DNA of 64,000 nt from Streptomyces sp. (GCF_031181555.1 NZ_JAPSKQ010000002.1:5822-69821), one strand, 5' to 3'; counted from the stretch's first letter, positions 33,619 to 42,643 are shown. Numbers and translations are program-made. Notes: generated from the letters alone by a model not told the origin.

Positions 33619-35205
33619 ATGGGCAGGGCGCACGTCTCCACGCACCGGTCGGTCGGCGGACGGTACCGGCTGGTCGAGATCACTCATCGCGAGACCAACA
33701 GCGTCTGCTGGTACGCCGACGACCTGCAGACGGGCCGTCCGTGCCTGGTCACGCGGACCGGGCTGCCGGAGGATCCGGGCGGCGCCGCGCGCCGTGTCCC
33801 TTCCCGCGTCCTGCGGACGACCGAGAGCGTGTCGCGGCTGTGCCCCGGCCGGATCGCCACCGTCGTCGACGCCGTCGGCGAGGACGGCTCGCTGTGGACC
33901 GTCACCGCCTGGATCGACGGCACACCGCTCGGCGAGGTCATCGCCGAGCAGGGCACCCTCAACCACGTACGGACCGCCCGCATCGCGCTGGAGCTGCTCG
34001 ACGTGCTGGACGCCGCGCACGCCGAGGGCATCACGCACGGGGAACTCAGCCCCGGCCAGGTGTTCGTGCGGGAGGGCGGCCCCGTGGTCGTCACCGGGTA
34101 CGGTCTGGCCGGCTCGACGTCCGTGCCCCGGCTCACGGCACCGTCGTACGCCGCTCCGGAGCAGGCCCGCGACGAGCGGACCGGTCCGGCGGCGGACCTG
34201 TGGGCGCTGGGCGCGATCCTCTACACGATGCTCGAGGGGCGGCCGCCGTTCCGTGACCGGGGCCGGCCCGCGTCCACGCTGAAGGGGGTGGACCGGCTGC
34301 CGCTGCGCACACCGGTGCGGGCCGGTCCGCTCACCCGGGTCGTCCAGGGGCTGTTGCGCAAGGACCCGCGCGAGCGGCTGACCCGGCAGGTGGTCCGCGA
34401 GGTGCTCACCCGCGTGCTCAGCGAGGACCCCGGGGCCGCCCCGGGGGCCGTGCCGGGCCCCCGGCTGCGCGGCGGGTACACCACCCCGCGGTACGCCGGC
34501 CGGGAGTGGAGCGGACGGACGATGGTCCTCGGCACCACCCTGGCCGTCGTCACCGTGGCGGTGGCCGTGCTCGCCGCGACGCAAGGGCTGCCCGGCACCG
34601 GCTCCGCAGCCCCCGCGCCGACGGCCCCGACGGCCTCCGCGCCGGGCGGTCCGCGGGCGCCCGGCGACCGGGGGACCGCCCGGCCGCCGGCCGCGCCCGC
34701 GCCCGCCCCCACCCCGCCCCCCTCGGGCACGGCGGCTCTCCCGCCCGGCTACCGGACCTACCGTGCGCCGGAGGGCTTCTCCGTCGCGCTGCCCGAGGGC
34801 TGGGAACGGCTGGGCACCTCGCGCGCCGCCGGCCTGGCCTACCGTGTCACCTTCGGCGCGGACGGGGATCCACGCACGCTCGCCGTCACCTACAGCGAGC
34901 GCGTGGGGCCGGACGCCGTGGCCGTGTGGCGGGACGATGTGGAACCGCGCCTGGAGCGGTCCGGCGGCTACGAGCGGATCGGCTCGATCCGCGCGACGAC
35001 GTACCAGGGGCGCGAGGCCGCCGACATGGAGTGGTACGCCGAGGCCGACGGCAGCCGGCTGCGCACCTTCGGCCGTGGACTCCTCCTGGGCGGCGGGCGC
35101 GGCTTCTCGCTGCGCTGGACGACGCCGGCCGCCGACTGGGGCGACGCCGCGAGCCGGGAGGCGCTGCGGGCCTTCCTGCGGACGTTCCGCCCGGCCTCAG
35201 GCTGA
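33619..35205 (+). CDS. Membrane Ser/Thr pseudokinase with extracytoplasmic domain
   Basis: This 528-residue protein has a protein-kinase-like domain (about 15-265), one transmembrane helix (about 302-321), a Pro/Ala linker and a C-terminal extracytoplasmic domain (about 385-528). Key catalytic residues are absent: the VAIK lysine site reads 'PCLVTRTG', HRD is replaced by HGE (140-142) and DFG by TGYG (159-162). It is therefore a likely pseudokinase, acting as a ligand or protein sensor. ATG 33619 is preferred to 33613 because AGAGGG lies six bases before it. A TTACC/CCGGT-rich dyad lies at 33518-33528 upstream. Confidence 0.82.
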   Translation: MGRAHVSTHRSVGGRYRLVEITHRETNSVCWYADDLQTGRPCLVTRTGLPEDPGGAARRVPSRVLRTTESVSRLCPGRIATVVDAVGEDGSLWTVTAWIDGTPLGEVIAEQGTLNHVRTARIALELLDVLDAAHAEGITHGELSPGQVFVREGGPVVVTGYGLAGSTSVPRLTAPSYAAPEQARDERTGPAADLWALGAILYTMLEGRPPFRDRGRPASTLKGVDRLPLRTPVRAGPLTRVVQGLLRKDPRERLTRQVVREVLTRVLSEDPGAAPGAVPGPRLRGGYTTPRYAGREWSGRTMVLGTTLAVVTVAVAVLAATQGLPGTGSAAPAPTAPTASAPGGPRAPGDRGTARPPAAPAPAPTPPPSGTAALPPGYRTYRAPEGFSVALPEGWERLGTSRAAGLAYRVTFGADGDPRTLAVTYSERVGPDAVAVWRDDVEPRLERSGGYERIGSIRATTYQGREAADMEWYAEADGSRLRTFGRGLLLGGGRGFSLRWTTPAADWGDAASREALRAFLRTFRPASG

Positions 35206-36684
35206 GCCGCGCGACGGGGGTCCCCCCTGTCCGGGCGGAGCCGGGGGCCTGGGGGAGCGCAGCATGCGCAGGGGCGCCCGGTGCAGCGGGCGGGTGTGCC
35301 AGCGGGCCGTGAAGGTCCGGTCCGCGAGGGAGCACGTGACCGTCAGCCGGTGCGGGGTGTCCAGGAACACCACGTCCACGGCGAGGGTGCCGTCCCCGGT
35401 CCAGCCGCCGCTGACGGCGGTGGGCAAGGGCTCCTCGGCGGTCGTCCACCCCGGCCCGCCGAGCCGCGTCCCGAACCGGTGGCCGTCGTCGGTGAGGCAC
35501 AGCGTCCAGCCGCCGTCGGCGTCCTCCGTGACCTCGGCCGCGGTCAGGGTCGGCTGGTCGGCGCAGGACCCGCCGTACGGGGTGAACAGGGCGGCGGACC
35601 AGTCCCGCGCCCGCTCCGGCGGTACGGGGCTCCCCTTGGCCGGCGGCAGGGCGAGCCGTTCGAGGCGCTCGCGCAGGGCGCTGTCCGCGGCCTCCCGGCC
35701 GAAGAGCGGCCCGGGACGGAAGGCGGGCAGGAGATGCCGCCAGACCAGGTTCAGGTACTCCTGCATCCGCTCGGTCGCCGTCGTGGCGGCGATCACCGCG
35801 TCGTGCTCGGGCAGGACCAGGCAGAACTGCCCGTACGCCCCGTCGCCGCGGTACCCGTGCCGGGACATCCAGAACTGGTGGCCGTAGCCCCGGTCCCAGT
35901 CCTGCCGGTCCTGCTCCCCCATGGCCCCGGCGGTCGGCATGTGCGGGCGTGCGGCGCGGGCGACCCATCCCTCGGGCAGCAGCCGTTCGCCCTGCCAGAC
36001 CCCGTCGTTCAGATACAGCAGGCCGAGCCGGGCGACGGCGTCGGTGGTGGCGTGCAGTCCGCTGAAGCCGATCTCGCGGCCGGTGCCGTCCCGCAGCCAC
36101 AGCGCCTCGCCGATGCCCAGCGGGTCCAGCAGCCGCGGCCGCAGATAGGCGGTGAGGGACTGTCCGGTGACGCGCTGCACGATCGCGCCGAGCGTGTAGG
36201 TGTTGGGCTGGTTGTAGGCGAAGACCGTGCCCGGATCGCGGTCCGGGGGCAGCAGCAGGAACCCGCGCACGGGTTCGGCGGGGTCGGCGCCGTACGCCTC
36301 GTCGACGGTCTCGCCCTCGTGGCCGCTGGCCATGGACGCCACGTGCCGCACCCGTATCGCCCGGCTGCGCGGGTGGGTGACGTCGGCCTCGAACTCCGGG
36401 AAGTACGACAGCACCGGGGCGTCGAAGTCGATCAGCCCCTCGGCCTCGGCGAGGGCGGCCGCGGTGACCGTGAAGCTCTTGCTGAGCGAGTAGAGCAGAT
36501 GCGGGCGTGAGGCGGTGTACGGGGCCCACCACCCGGAGGCCACGAGGTGGCCGTGGCGCAGGATCATCAGACTGTGCGGCTCGATGTCCGGGGCGGCTTC
36601 GAGGGCGTCGAGGAAGGCGTGGACGCCGGACGCGTCCACGCCCTGGACGGCCGGGGCGGCGGCGGGGAGCGGGCGGGCACTCAT
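35197..36684 (-). CDS. Serine hydrolase, beta-lactamase/DD-peptidase family
   Basis: This 495-residue class C beta-lactamase-like serine hydrolase has the S-x-x-K motif 'LYSLSKSF', a Tyr-Asn motif 'FAYNQPNTY' and an extra C-terminal beta-rich domain (about 375-480). No signal peptide is obvious, so it may act on esters or peptides inside the cell. ATG 36684 has AGGAT before it. Its last nine bases overlap the convergent pseudokinase gene's end. Confidence 0.84.
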   Translation of the reverse strand: MSARPLPAAAPAVQGVDASGVHAFLDALEAAPDIEPHSLMILRHGHLVASGWWAPYTASRPHLLYSLSKSFTVTAAALAEAEGLIDFDAPVLSYFPEFEADVTHPRSRAIRVRHVASMASGHEGETVDEAYGADPAEPVRGFLLLPPDRDPGTVFAYNQPNTYTLGAIVQRVTGQSLTAYLRPRLLDPLGIGEALWLRDGTGREIGFSGLHATTDAVARLGLLYLNDGVWQGERLLPEGWVARAARPHMPTAGAMGEQDRQDWDRGYGHQFWMSRHGYRGDGAYGQFCLVLPEHDAVIAATTATERMQEYLNLVWRHLLPAFRPGPLFGREAADSALRERLERLALPPAKGSPVPPERARDWSAALFTPYGGSCADQPTLTAAEVTEDADGGWTLCLTDDGHRFGTRLGGPGWTTAEEPLPTAVSGGWTGDGTLAVDVVFLDTPHRLTVTCSLADRTFTARWHTRPLHRAPLRMLRSPRPPAPPGQGGPPSRGSA

Positions 36685-36721
36685 GCAGGGATCCTGCCCG
36701 GCCACCGACGGGTGATCCACC

Positions 36722-36746
36722 GTTTTCCCGTTCCGCGACCGGGGAC
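36722..36746 (+). promoter_or_regulatory. Candidate SigB-type promoter of the F420 oxidoreductase
   Basis: GTTT (36722-36725), 15 bases, GGGGAC (36741-36746) fits the SigB class in five of six -10 positions. It ends ten bases before ATG 36756, so the transcript would be nearly leaderless. Confidence 0.4.
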
Positions 36747-36755
36747 CCGGGCATC

Positions 36756-37727
36756 ATGGTGCGAATCGGATACACGATGATGACCGAGCAGGCCGGACCC
36801 CGTGAGCTGGTCGGTCATGTGGTGCGGGCCGAGGAGGCGGGCTTCGACTTCTCGGTGACCTCGGACCACTACTTCCCCTGGCTGCGCTCACAGGGTCACT
36901 CGCCGTACGCGTGGAGCGTGCTGGGCGCCGCCGCACAGGCCACCTCGCGCATTCCGCTGATGACGTACGTGACGTGCCCGACGTTCCGCTACCACCCGGC
37001 GGTGGTGGCGCAGAAGGCGGCGACGATGCAGTTGCTGTCCGAGGGCCGGTTCCGGCTGGGGCTCGGCTCGGGCGAGAACCTCAACGAGCACGTGGTGGGT
37101 GGTGGCTGGCCGTCCGTGGACGTGCGGCACGAGATGCTCGAGGAGGCGGTGGAGATCATCCGTGCCCTCTTCGAGGGCGGTCACGTCACTCGTCACGGCA
37201 CCCACTTCGACGTCGAGTCGGCCCGGTTGTGGGACCTGCCGGACCAGCCGCCGCCGATCGGCATCGCGGTCTCGGGGAAGCGGTCCTGCGCCCTCGCGGG
37301 CCGGCTCGCCGATCTGGTGATCGCCACGGAGCCCAAGGCGGAGCTGCTCGACGCCTTCGACCGGCACGGCGGGGAGGGCAAGCCGCGGGTGGGGCAGCTG
37401 CCGGTGTGCTACGACCCCGACCGGGACGCGGCCGTCGAGCGCGCCCACGCCCAGTTCCGCTGGTTCGGCAACGGCTGGAAGGTCAACTCCGAGCTGCCGC
37501 ACCCGGACTCCTTCGAGTCGGCGACGCAGTTCGTCACGCCGGACGACGTCTCCGGGTCGATCCCGTGCGGCAGCGACCCGGAGGACTTCGTCGAGGCCGT
37601 CCGCCCCTACGCGGAGGCCGGTTTCACCGAGATCGCCCTGGTGCAGGTCGGCGGCGAGTCGCAGCCGCGGTTCCTGGACTGGTCGGAGAAGACGCTGCTG
37701 CCGGCGCTGCGGGACGCCTTCGGCTGA
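36756..37727 (+). CDS. F420-type LLM-class oxidoreductase (TIGR03557-like)
   Basis: This 323-residue luciferase-like monooxygenase fold protein has 'FDFSVTSDHYFPWLRSQGHS' near the N-terminus and 'LGLGSGENLNEHVVGGGW' mid-protein, as in the F420-dependent glucose-6-phosphate dehydrogenase-like group. It probably uses F420 as hydride carrier; the substrate is unknown. ATG 36756 has no clear ribosome site, in line with the nearby SigB-type promoter match and a leaderless start. It ends 18 bases before a hairpin. Confidence 0.86.
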   Translation: MVRIGYTMMTEQAGPRELVGHVVRAEEAGFDFSVTSDHYFPWLRSQGHSPYAWSVLGAAAQATSRIPLMTYVTCPTFRYHPAVVAQKAATMQLLSEGRFRLGLGSGENLNEHVVGGGWPSVDVRHEMLEEAVEIIRALFEGGHVTRHGTHFDVESARLWDLPDQPPPIGIAVSGKRSCALAGRLADLVIATEPKAELLDAFDRHGGEGKPRVGQLPVCYDPDRDAAVERAHAQFRWFGNGWKVNSELPHPDSFESATQFVTPDDVSGSIPCGSDPEDFVEAVRPYAEAGFTEIALVQVGGESQPRFLDWSEKTLLPALRDAFG

Positions 37728-37745
37728 CACCGGAGCGCACGCGGG

Positions 37746-37780
37746 CCCCTTCCCTTCCCGGGTCGTGGGAAGGGAAGGGG
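37746..37780 (+). terminator. 14-bp perfect hairpin after the LLM oxidoreductase
   Basis: CCCCTTCCCTTCCC (37746-37759) and its exact complement (37767-37780) enclose a seven-base loop. There is no T-run. It probably ends the upstream gene's transcript. Confidence 0.68.
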
Positions 37781-37804
37781 CGGAGGATTCACCCGGAGGG
37801 CTGA

Positions 37805-37850
37805 GCATGGTGCGCGAACTCGGGGTACTAGAGGGCTCTACGTCGGTACT
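37805..37850 (+). promoter_or_regulatory. SigB-type promoter match and GGTACT repeats before the ssg gene
   Basis: GCAT (37805-37808), 14 bases, GGGTAC (37823-37828) fits the Streptomyces SigB-like consensus GNNT-N14-16-GGGTAC, 39 bases before the start. GGTACT occurs at 37824-37829 and again at 37845-37850, two helical turns apart. This could be a pair of regulator half-sites covering the -10 and the transcription start. Confidence 0.45.
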
Positions 37851-37866
37851 TCCCGGAGGCCCTCTC

Positions 37867-38292
37867 GTGAACTCGTTCGTGCACAAGACCCTGGTGGTGG
37901 AGCTCCAGGCGGGCGTCGCGGATCGTTTTCCCGTGCTCGCCCACCTCGGTTACGACCCCTCCGACCCGTTCGCCGTCACCATCGTCTTCAGCCACGACGG
38001 CCGGGTCCTCGCGCGCTGGCAGCTGGACCGGGAAATGGTCGCCGAGGGTCTCACCCGCCCGGTGGGGACCGGGGACGTGCGGCTGCGCCCGGAGTCCCGG
38101 GGTGTGGGGCGGGAGCTGCGGATGGAGTTCCTCGGTGAGGCCCACGCCGACGGCGGCCGGCACCACGCGGTGGTGTTCGCCTGGGCCCAGACGATCGGCG
38201 ACTTCCTGCACGAGACGCACCGGCTGGTCCCGCCGGGGCACGAGGAGGTCCGCGTCGACGACTTCCTCGCGGACGTGCTCACGGGGAACTGA
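37867..38292 (+). CDS. SsgA-like sporulation/cell-division protein (SALP)
   Basis: This 141-residue SsgA-family protein has the typical 'LAHLGYDPSDPFAVTIVFS' and 'VGTGDVRLRPESRG' stretches and the expected length. SALPs are found only in morphologically complex actinomycetes and direct septum site choice, FtsZ recruitment or spore-wall processes. GTG 37867 is fixed by GGAGG (37855-37859). Longer in-frame extensions to 37807 or 37765 would run over the upstream hairpin and promoter elements. Confidence 0.88.
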   Translation: MNSFVHKTLVVELQAGVADRFPVLAHLGYDPSDPFAVTIVFSHDGRVLARWQLDREMVAEGLTRPVGTGDVRLRPESRGVGRELRMEFLGEAHADGGRHHAVVFAWAQTIGDFLHETHRLVPPGHEEVRVDDFLADVLTGN

Positions 38293-38312
38293 GCCGCGGG
38301 CGGGCGCGGCGC

Positions 38313-38810
38313 TCATCGCGCCGTATGACGGTGCCGGGTCCACATCGGGAGGCCGAACCAGCACAGCAGGTACCAGCAGACCACCCCGGCGACCAGGTAC
38401 GGGACGGAGTCGTCGTGGGTCGCCACGCGCAGGATCAGCAGCAGCGAGGCGCTGGTGGTGGCGAGCAGCAGCAGGAGGCCGAGCAGGGTCAGCCGGGAGG
38501 CCCACTGCACCGCCTGGGGTTTGATGCGCCGTCCGGAGACGAGGCGGTGCAGCGACACCGGGCCGATGAGCGCGCCGGTGGCGCACGCGCCCAGGACGAC
38601 GGTCACGATGTAGATCGCCTGGTCCGTGTCGGACAGGTCCGCGTACTTCGGGGTGAACACGACGGTCAGCAGGAAGCCGAAGAGGATCTGCACACCCATC
38701 TGGGCGACGCGGACCTCCTGGATCAGCTCCTGCCACATCCGGTCCGCCCTCTCCTCCTCGGTCTCGTTGCGCCCTCTGCGCCTGCTCCGGCCCTGCTCCG
38801 CGTCCGTCAC
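38313..38810 (-). CDS. DUF6328 membrane protein
   Basis: This 165-residue protein has a charged N-terminus and four membrane helices ('MGVQILFGFLLTVVF', 'AIYIVTVVLGACATGALIG', 'LTLLGLLLLLATTSASLLL', 'YLVAGVVCWYLLCWF'). It matches the DUF6328 family, of unknown role. GTG 38810 is chosen because AGGGAGG lies about six bases upstream. It is divergent from a small hypothetical gene and convergent with the ssg gene. Confidence 0.78.
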   Translation of the reverse strand: MTDAEQGRSRRRGRNETEEERADRMWQELIQEVRVAQMGVQILFGFLLTVVFTPKYADLSDTDQAIYIVTVVLGACATGALIGPVSLHRLVSGRRIKPQAVQWASRLTLLGLLLLLATTSASLLLILRVATHDDSVPYLVAGVVCWYLLCWFGLPMWTRHRHTAR

Positions 38811-38975
38811 GGTGCGCCTCCCTGGGTGAACGACATCGCCCTCCTGTGTTCCCGAGAGTTCCCCGTCCACCGCCCTTCTCCCGGGTCGGATCGCGGTTTG
38901 GGGGTGCGGCGCGCGGTTACACGGACCGCGATGCCGCCGAGGCGACGACAGCGAGGCCAGGAGGTCGTGGCACAC

Positions 38976-39314
38976 ATGTCCGATACCCAGCTCACCGTGA
39001 CGCTCAGCGGCGGGGACGCCGACGACGCACGCACGGTCGTCCGGACCCTGGAGGGGGCGTTCGGGGCGCCGGACCAGTCGCCCTCCGACGAGAGGGCCAC
39101 GGTCCGCGTGGCGACGTTCACCGGAGAGGGACGGGGCACGGCCCCGCACGCGGACGCCGGTCGTCTGTCGGCGCCGGTGACCGTCACCGTGCAGGGCACC
39201 CCGGAGGCGGTGCAGCGGGCGAGTGACACGCTCACGCGGGCCTTCGCGGCACGCGACGAGGGCACCGTCTCCGGCGACCAGGAGCAGGAGAGGCAACTGC
39301 TCCTGGAGCCGTGA
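38976..39314 (+). CDS. Hypothetical protein, 112 aa
   Basis: This unrecognised small alpha/beta protein has no membrane helix or signal peptide. Two beta-rich halves ('TQLTVTLSGGDADDARTVV' and 'APVTVTVQGTPEAVQRASD') look like a duplicated or KH-like unit. ATG 38976 lies 11 bases after AGGAGG; GTG 38967 in frame is possible but only two bases from it. It is divergent from DUF6328. Confidence 0.6.
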   Translation: MSDTQLTVTLSGGDADDARTVVRTLEGAFGAPDQSPSDERATVRVATFTGEGRGTAPHADAGRLSAPVTVTVQGTPEAVQRASDTLTRAFAARDEGTVSGDQEQERQLLLEP

Positions 39315-39344
39315 TTCCCCCGTGGTTCCCCCCCCCGGCCCGCC

Positions 39345-40328
39345 TCACCAGCGGGATTCGACCTGGTCCTTGATCCTCCGCTCGTAGAGGTCACGGATCG
39401 CCGCGAGCGTCGCCTCGGGCAGCTCCGGCAGCCGGGCGGCGGCCGTGTTGGCGCGGGCCTGCTCGGGTGAGCGGGCGCCGGGGATGACGGTGGTGACGCC
39501 GGGCTGCTGGACGATCCAGCGCAGCGCCAGCTGGGCCGGCGTGTATCCCTCCGGGGCGAGCGCCGCGAACTCGGCGGCGGCCTCGACACCGGTCGCGTAG
39601 TCGACGCCGGAGAAGGTCTCCCCCTGGTCGAAGGACTCGCCGTGCCGGTTGAAGGTGCGGTGGTCGTTCTCGGGGAAGACCGTGTCCTTCGTGTACTTGC
39701 CCGACAGCAGCCCGGAGGCCAGCGGGACGCGGGCGATGATGCCGACGCCCGCCGCACGGGCCGCGGGAAGCACCTCGCGCAGCGGCTTCATGCGGAACGG
39801 GTTGAGAATGATCTGCACGCTCGCCACGTTCGGCCGGGCGATCGCGGTCAGTGCCTCGGCGCAGGTCTCCACGCTGACCCCGTAGGCGGCGATGCGCTCC
39901 TCCGCCACCAGCGTGTCGAGGGCGTCGAAGACCTCGTCGGTGGAGTAGACGGGGGTCGGCGGGCAGTGCAGCTGCACCAGGTCGATGCGGTCGACGCCGA
40001 GGTTGCGCCGCGAGCGGTCGTTCCAGGCGCGGAAGTTGTCCAGGACGTAGTTCTCGGGGATCTGCTCGACCCGGCGGCCCATCTTGGTGGCGACCAGCAC
40101 GTGCAGATCGGGCCGGCCGCTCAGGAACGACGCGATGGTCCGCTCGCTGCGCCCGTCGCCGTACACGTCGGCGGTGTCGAAGAAGGTGACTCCCGACTCG
40201 GCCGCGGCCTCCAGTACCGCCAGGGCTTCCCTGTCGTCGACGTCCCCCCAGTCCGCTCCGAGTTGCCATGTGCCGAGACCGATCACGGAGGCGTGCTGAC
40301 CCGACCTGTCGAATGTGCGCTCGTCCAT
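39345..40328 (-). CDS. Aldo/keto reductase
   Basis: This 327-residue NADP-dependent aldo/keto reductase has a TIM barrel. The catalytic tetrad is visible as D and Y in 'FFDTADVYGDGRSE', K in 'VATKMGRR' and H in 'VQLHCPPTP'. The final segment 'VTTVIPGARSPEQARAN' is the NADP-phosphate site. The substrate is unknown. It is divergent from the melanin operon across a 346-base gap. Confidence 0.86.
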   Translation of the reverse strand: MDERTFDRSGQHASVIGLGTWQLGADWGDVDDREALAVLEAAAESGVTFFDTADVYGDGRSERTIASFLSGRPDLHVLVATKMGRRVEQIPENYVLDNFRAWNDRSRRNLGVDRIDLVQLHCPPTPVYSTDEVFDALDTLVAEERIAAYGVSVETCAEALTAIARPNVASVQIILNPFRMKPLREVLPAARAAGVGIIARVPLASGLLSGKYTKDTVFPENDHRTFNRHGESFDQGETFSGVDYATGVEAAAEFAALAPEGYTPAQLALRWIVQQPGVTTVIPGARSPEQARANTAAARLPELPEATLAAIRDLYERRIKDQVESRW

Positions 40329-40674
40329 GGCGTCAGTCTGTCATCCGCCGCGGCGAGCGGCAGACGCGCCGATCCGATGGTGTCCCCCGGGCACGCTCCC
40401 CGTCGGATCGCGCCAATCTCACGGCGTGACGCGGACCACGTGGTGTGCGCCACCGGCGAAAGATCACCCGGCGGGGTGTCCCGCGCGGGGCGGAATTTTC
40501 CGTTCCGCCGCCTCGTGCCCAGCACGTACAGCAAGATCATCTTTGTTCAAGTCCGTACGGCATGACAGGAATTGCCCGGATCGCGGCCAACCGCTCCGAG
40601 GGCGTTTCTCCCGTTACCGGCACGGACGGTAAGCATGCGGGGTCCTGACCCGGAACCGACCCCAGGAGATCCGT
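40329..40674. promoter_or_regulatory. Upstream region of the melC operon with two dyads
   Basis: This 346-base gap has no gene. GGCGGAA-N7-TTCCGCC (40489-40509) and TTACCG-N7-CGGTAA (40614-40632) are perfect dyads. Between them 40535-40560 is AT-richer and includes TTGTTC, a plausible -35. The second dyad lies 42 bases before melC1, so it may be an operator. A control region for tyrosinase expression is the likely role. Confidence 0.45.
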
Positions 40675-41034
40675 ATGCCGGAACTCAGCCGTCGCCGCGC
40701 GCTCACCGCGGCGGCCGCTCTCACCGCCGCCGCGGGGGCCCAGCCGGCCCTCGCCCCGTCCGCCCGGGCCGCCCACGGCTCCCCCGCGGGCTTCGACGAG
40801 GTCTACAAGGGCCGCCGGATACAGGGCCGGCCGGCCGCCGGCGGTCATCACCACCACGGGTCCGGTTACGCCGTGTTCGTCGACGGCGTGGAACTGCACG
40901 TGATGCGGAACGCCGACGGCAGCTGGATCAGCGTCGTCAGTCACTACGACCCGGTACCCACCCCGCGCGCCGCCGCCCGTGCCGCGGTGGACGAGCTGCA
41001 GGGTGTCCCGCTCCTGCCCTTCCCCGCCAACTGA
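40675..41034 (+). CDS. melC1: Tyrosinase copper-chaperone cofactor MelC1
   Basis: This 119-residue protein has a twin-arginine signal ('[19 protein letters not shown]') and a His-rich mature part ('[19 protein letters not shown]'). It delivers copper to tyrosinase and carries it out through the Tat system. ATG 40675 has AGGAG upstream. melC2 follows after 34 bases, the standard Streptomyces melanin operon order. Confidence 0.94.
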   Translation: MPELSRRRALTAAAALTAAAGAQPALAPSARAAHGSPAGFDEVYKGRRIQGRPAAGGHHHHGSGYAVFVDGVELHVMRNADGSWISVVSHYDPVPTPRAAARAAVDELQGVPLLPFPAN

Positions 41035-41068
41035 TCATCGCCGTAAGCACGTTGGGAGCACCCCGCAC

Positions 41069-41890
41069 ATGACCGTCCGCAAGAACCAGGCGAGCCTGAC
41101 CGCCGAGGAGAAGCGCCGTTTCGTCGCCGCGCTGCTGGAGCTCAAGCGCAGCGGCCGTTACGACGAGTTCGTCACCACCCACAACGCCTTCATCGTGTCC
41201 GACACCGACCACGGCGAGCGGACGGGACACCGCTCGCCGTCCTTCCTGCCCTGGCACCGCAGGTTCCTCCTGGAGTTCGAGCGGGCGCTGCAGTCGGTGG
41301 ACGCGTCGGTGGCCCTGCCGTACTGGGACTGGAGCACCGACGACTCGGTGCGCTCCTCGCTGTGGGCGCCCGACTTCCTCGGCGGCAGCGGGCGCAGCCG
41401 GGACGGCCGGGTGATGGACGGGCCGTTCGCCGCGTCCACCGGGAACTGGCCGGTCACCGTGCGGGTGGACGGCCGCACCTATCTCAGACGCTCGCTCGGT
41501 GCCGGCGGACGCACCCTGCCGACGCGGGCGGAGGTCGAGTCCGTGCTGTCGATGCCCACGTACGACATGCCGCCCTGGAACAGCGGCTCGGACGGCTTCC
41601 GCAACCACCTGGAGGGCTGGCGCGGGGTCAATCTGCACAACCGGGTCCATGTGTGGGTCGGCGGGCAGATGGCCACCGGGGTGTCCCCCAACGACCCGGT
41701 GTTCTGGCTGCACCACGCCTACATCGACAAGCTGTGGGCCGAGTGGCAGCGCCGCCACCCCGGTTCCGGCTATCTGCCGGCCGGCGGCACACCGGACGTC
41801 GTCGACCTGGACGAGACCCTGCGGCCGTGGCACGACACGACCCCGGCGGACCTGCTGGACCACACGCCGCACTACACCTTCGACGCCTGA
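41069..41890 (+). CDS. melC2: Tyrosinase MelC2
   Basis: This 273-residue tyrosinase oxidises tyrosine and DOPA to melanin precursors. CuA histidines include H38 in 'VTTHNAF', with further His in 'GHRSPSFLPWHRRFL'. CuB is seen in 'VNLHNRVHVWVGG' and 'DPVFWLHHAYIDKLW'. It has no signal peptide and depends on MelC1 for folding and export. ATG 41069 has GGGAGCA upstream. Its stop directly abuts the convergent RNase H stop. Confidence 0.95.
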   Translation: MTVRKNQASLTAEEKRRFVAALLELKRSGRYDEFVTTHNAFIVSDTDHGERTGHRSPSFLPWHRRFLLEFERALQSVDASVALPYWDWSTDDSVRSSLWAPDFLGGSGRSRDGRVMDGPFAASTGNWPVTVRVDGRTYLRRSLGAGGRTLPTRAEVESVLSMPTYDMPPWNSGSDGFRNHLEGWRGVNLHNRVHVWVGGQMATGVSPNDPVFWLHHAYIDKLWAEWQRRHPGSGYLPAGGTPDVVDLDETLRPWHDTTPADLLDHTPHYTFDA

Positions 41891-42589
41891 TCAGGTGCTC
41901 ACGGCGGTCCGGCACTCGGGGTGGCCCCAGCCCTTGTCGTTCTTGGCGATGGGTTCACCGGCGGCGTAGGAGCGGCCGCACGGGCAGCGGCCGGGGAACT
42001 TCGCCTTGATCGTGCGGGACGACGAGCCGCCGCCGCGCGGCCGGGACGCCTTGGTCGCGCCGGACCTGCGCCTGGCGGCGCCGGCCGGCGGGGCGTCCGG
42101 GGACGGCGGCGGCTCGGGCGAGCCCAGCTCGCTGCCGGCGTCCTGCTGGAGGGTGGCCGCCTGGCTGGCGGCGCGGTCGGCGAAGTCGTTGAGCCGGTCG
42201 CCGTCGACCTGGTGGGCGGGGACGTAGCGGAACTCCACCGAGCGGTCCTGCAGGAGTGCGTCGATGCGGACGACGAGCTCCTGGTTGGCGACCGGTTTGC
42301 CGGCCGCCGTGCGCCAGCCGTTGCGCTTCCAGCCGGGCAGCCAGGTGGTGACGGCCTTCATGGCGTACTGCGAGTCCATCCGGACCTCCAGCGGCACGGC
42401 CGGGTCGGTCGCCGCCAGCAGCCGCTCCAGCGCGGTGAGTTCGGCGACGTTGTTGGTGGCTCTGCCGAGTGCCCCCGCCTCCCAGCGGACCGGGGTCTCG
42501 AAGGCGTCGGCCACCACCCAGGCCCAGCCGGCGGGCCCGGGGTTTCCCTTGCAAGCCCCGTCGCACGCGGCCACAACACGTTCACGCAT
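41891..42589 (-). CDS. rnhA: Ribonuclease H with C-terminal Cys-rich extension
   Basis: This 232-residue RNase HI degrades RNA in RNA-DNA hybrids. The acidic active site is visible: D in 'CDGACKGNPGPAGW', E in 'NNVAELTALERLL', D in 'VRMDSQYAMKAV' and D in 'DRLNDFADRAA'. An added C-terminal tail has a Pro/Arg-rich linker and 'CPCGRSYAAG...HPEC' as a possible zinc site. ATG 42589 is used; ATG 42601 is four codons upstream. Confidence 0.88.
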   Translation of the reverse strand: MRERVVAACDGACKGNPGPAGWAWVVADAFETPVRWEAGALGRATNNVAELTALERLLAATDPAVPLEVRMDSQYAMKAVTTWLPGWKRNGWRTAAGKPVANQELVVRIDALLQDRSVEFRYVPAHQVDGDRLNDFADRAASQAATLQQDAGSELGSPEPPPSPDAPPAGAARRRSGATKASRPRGGGSSSRTIKAKFPGRCPCGRSYAAGEPIAKNDKGWGHPECRTAVST

Positions 42590-42643
42590 GCGCCCGATCA
42601 TGCCATGGACGGGCGGCGTGCCCGTCCCGGCCGGGGCAGCCCC

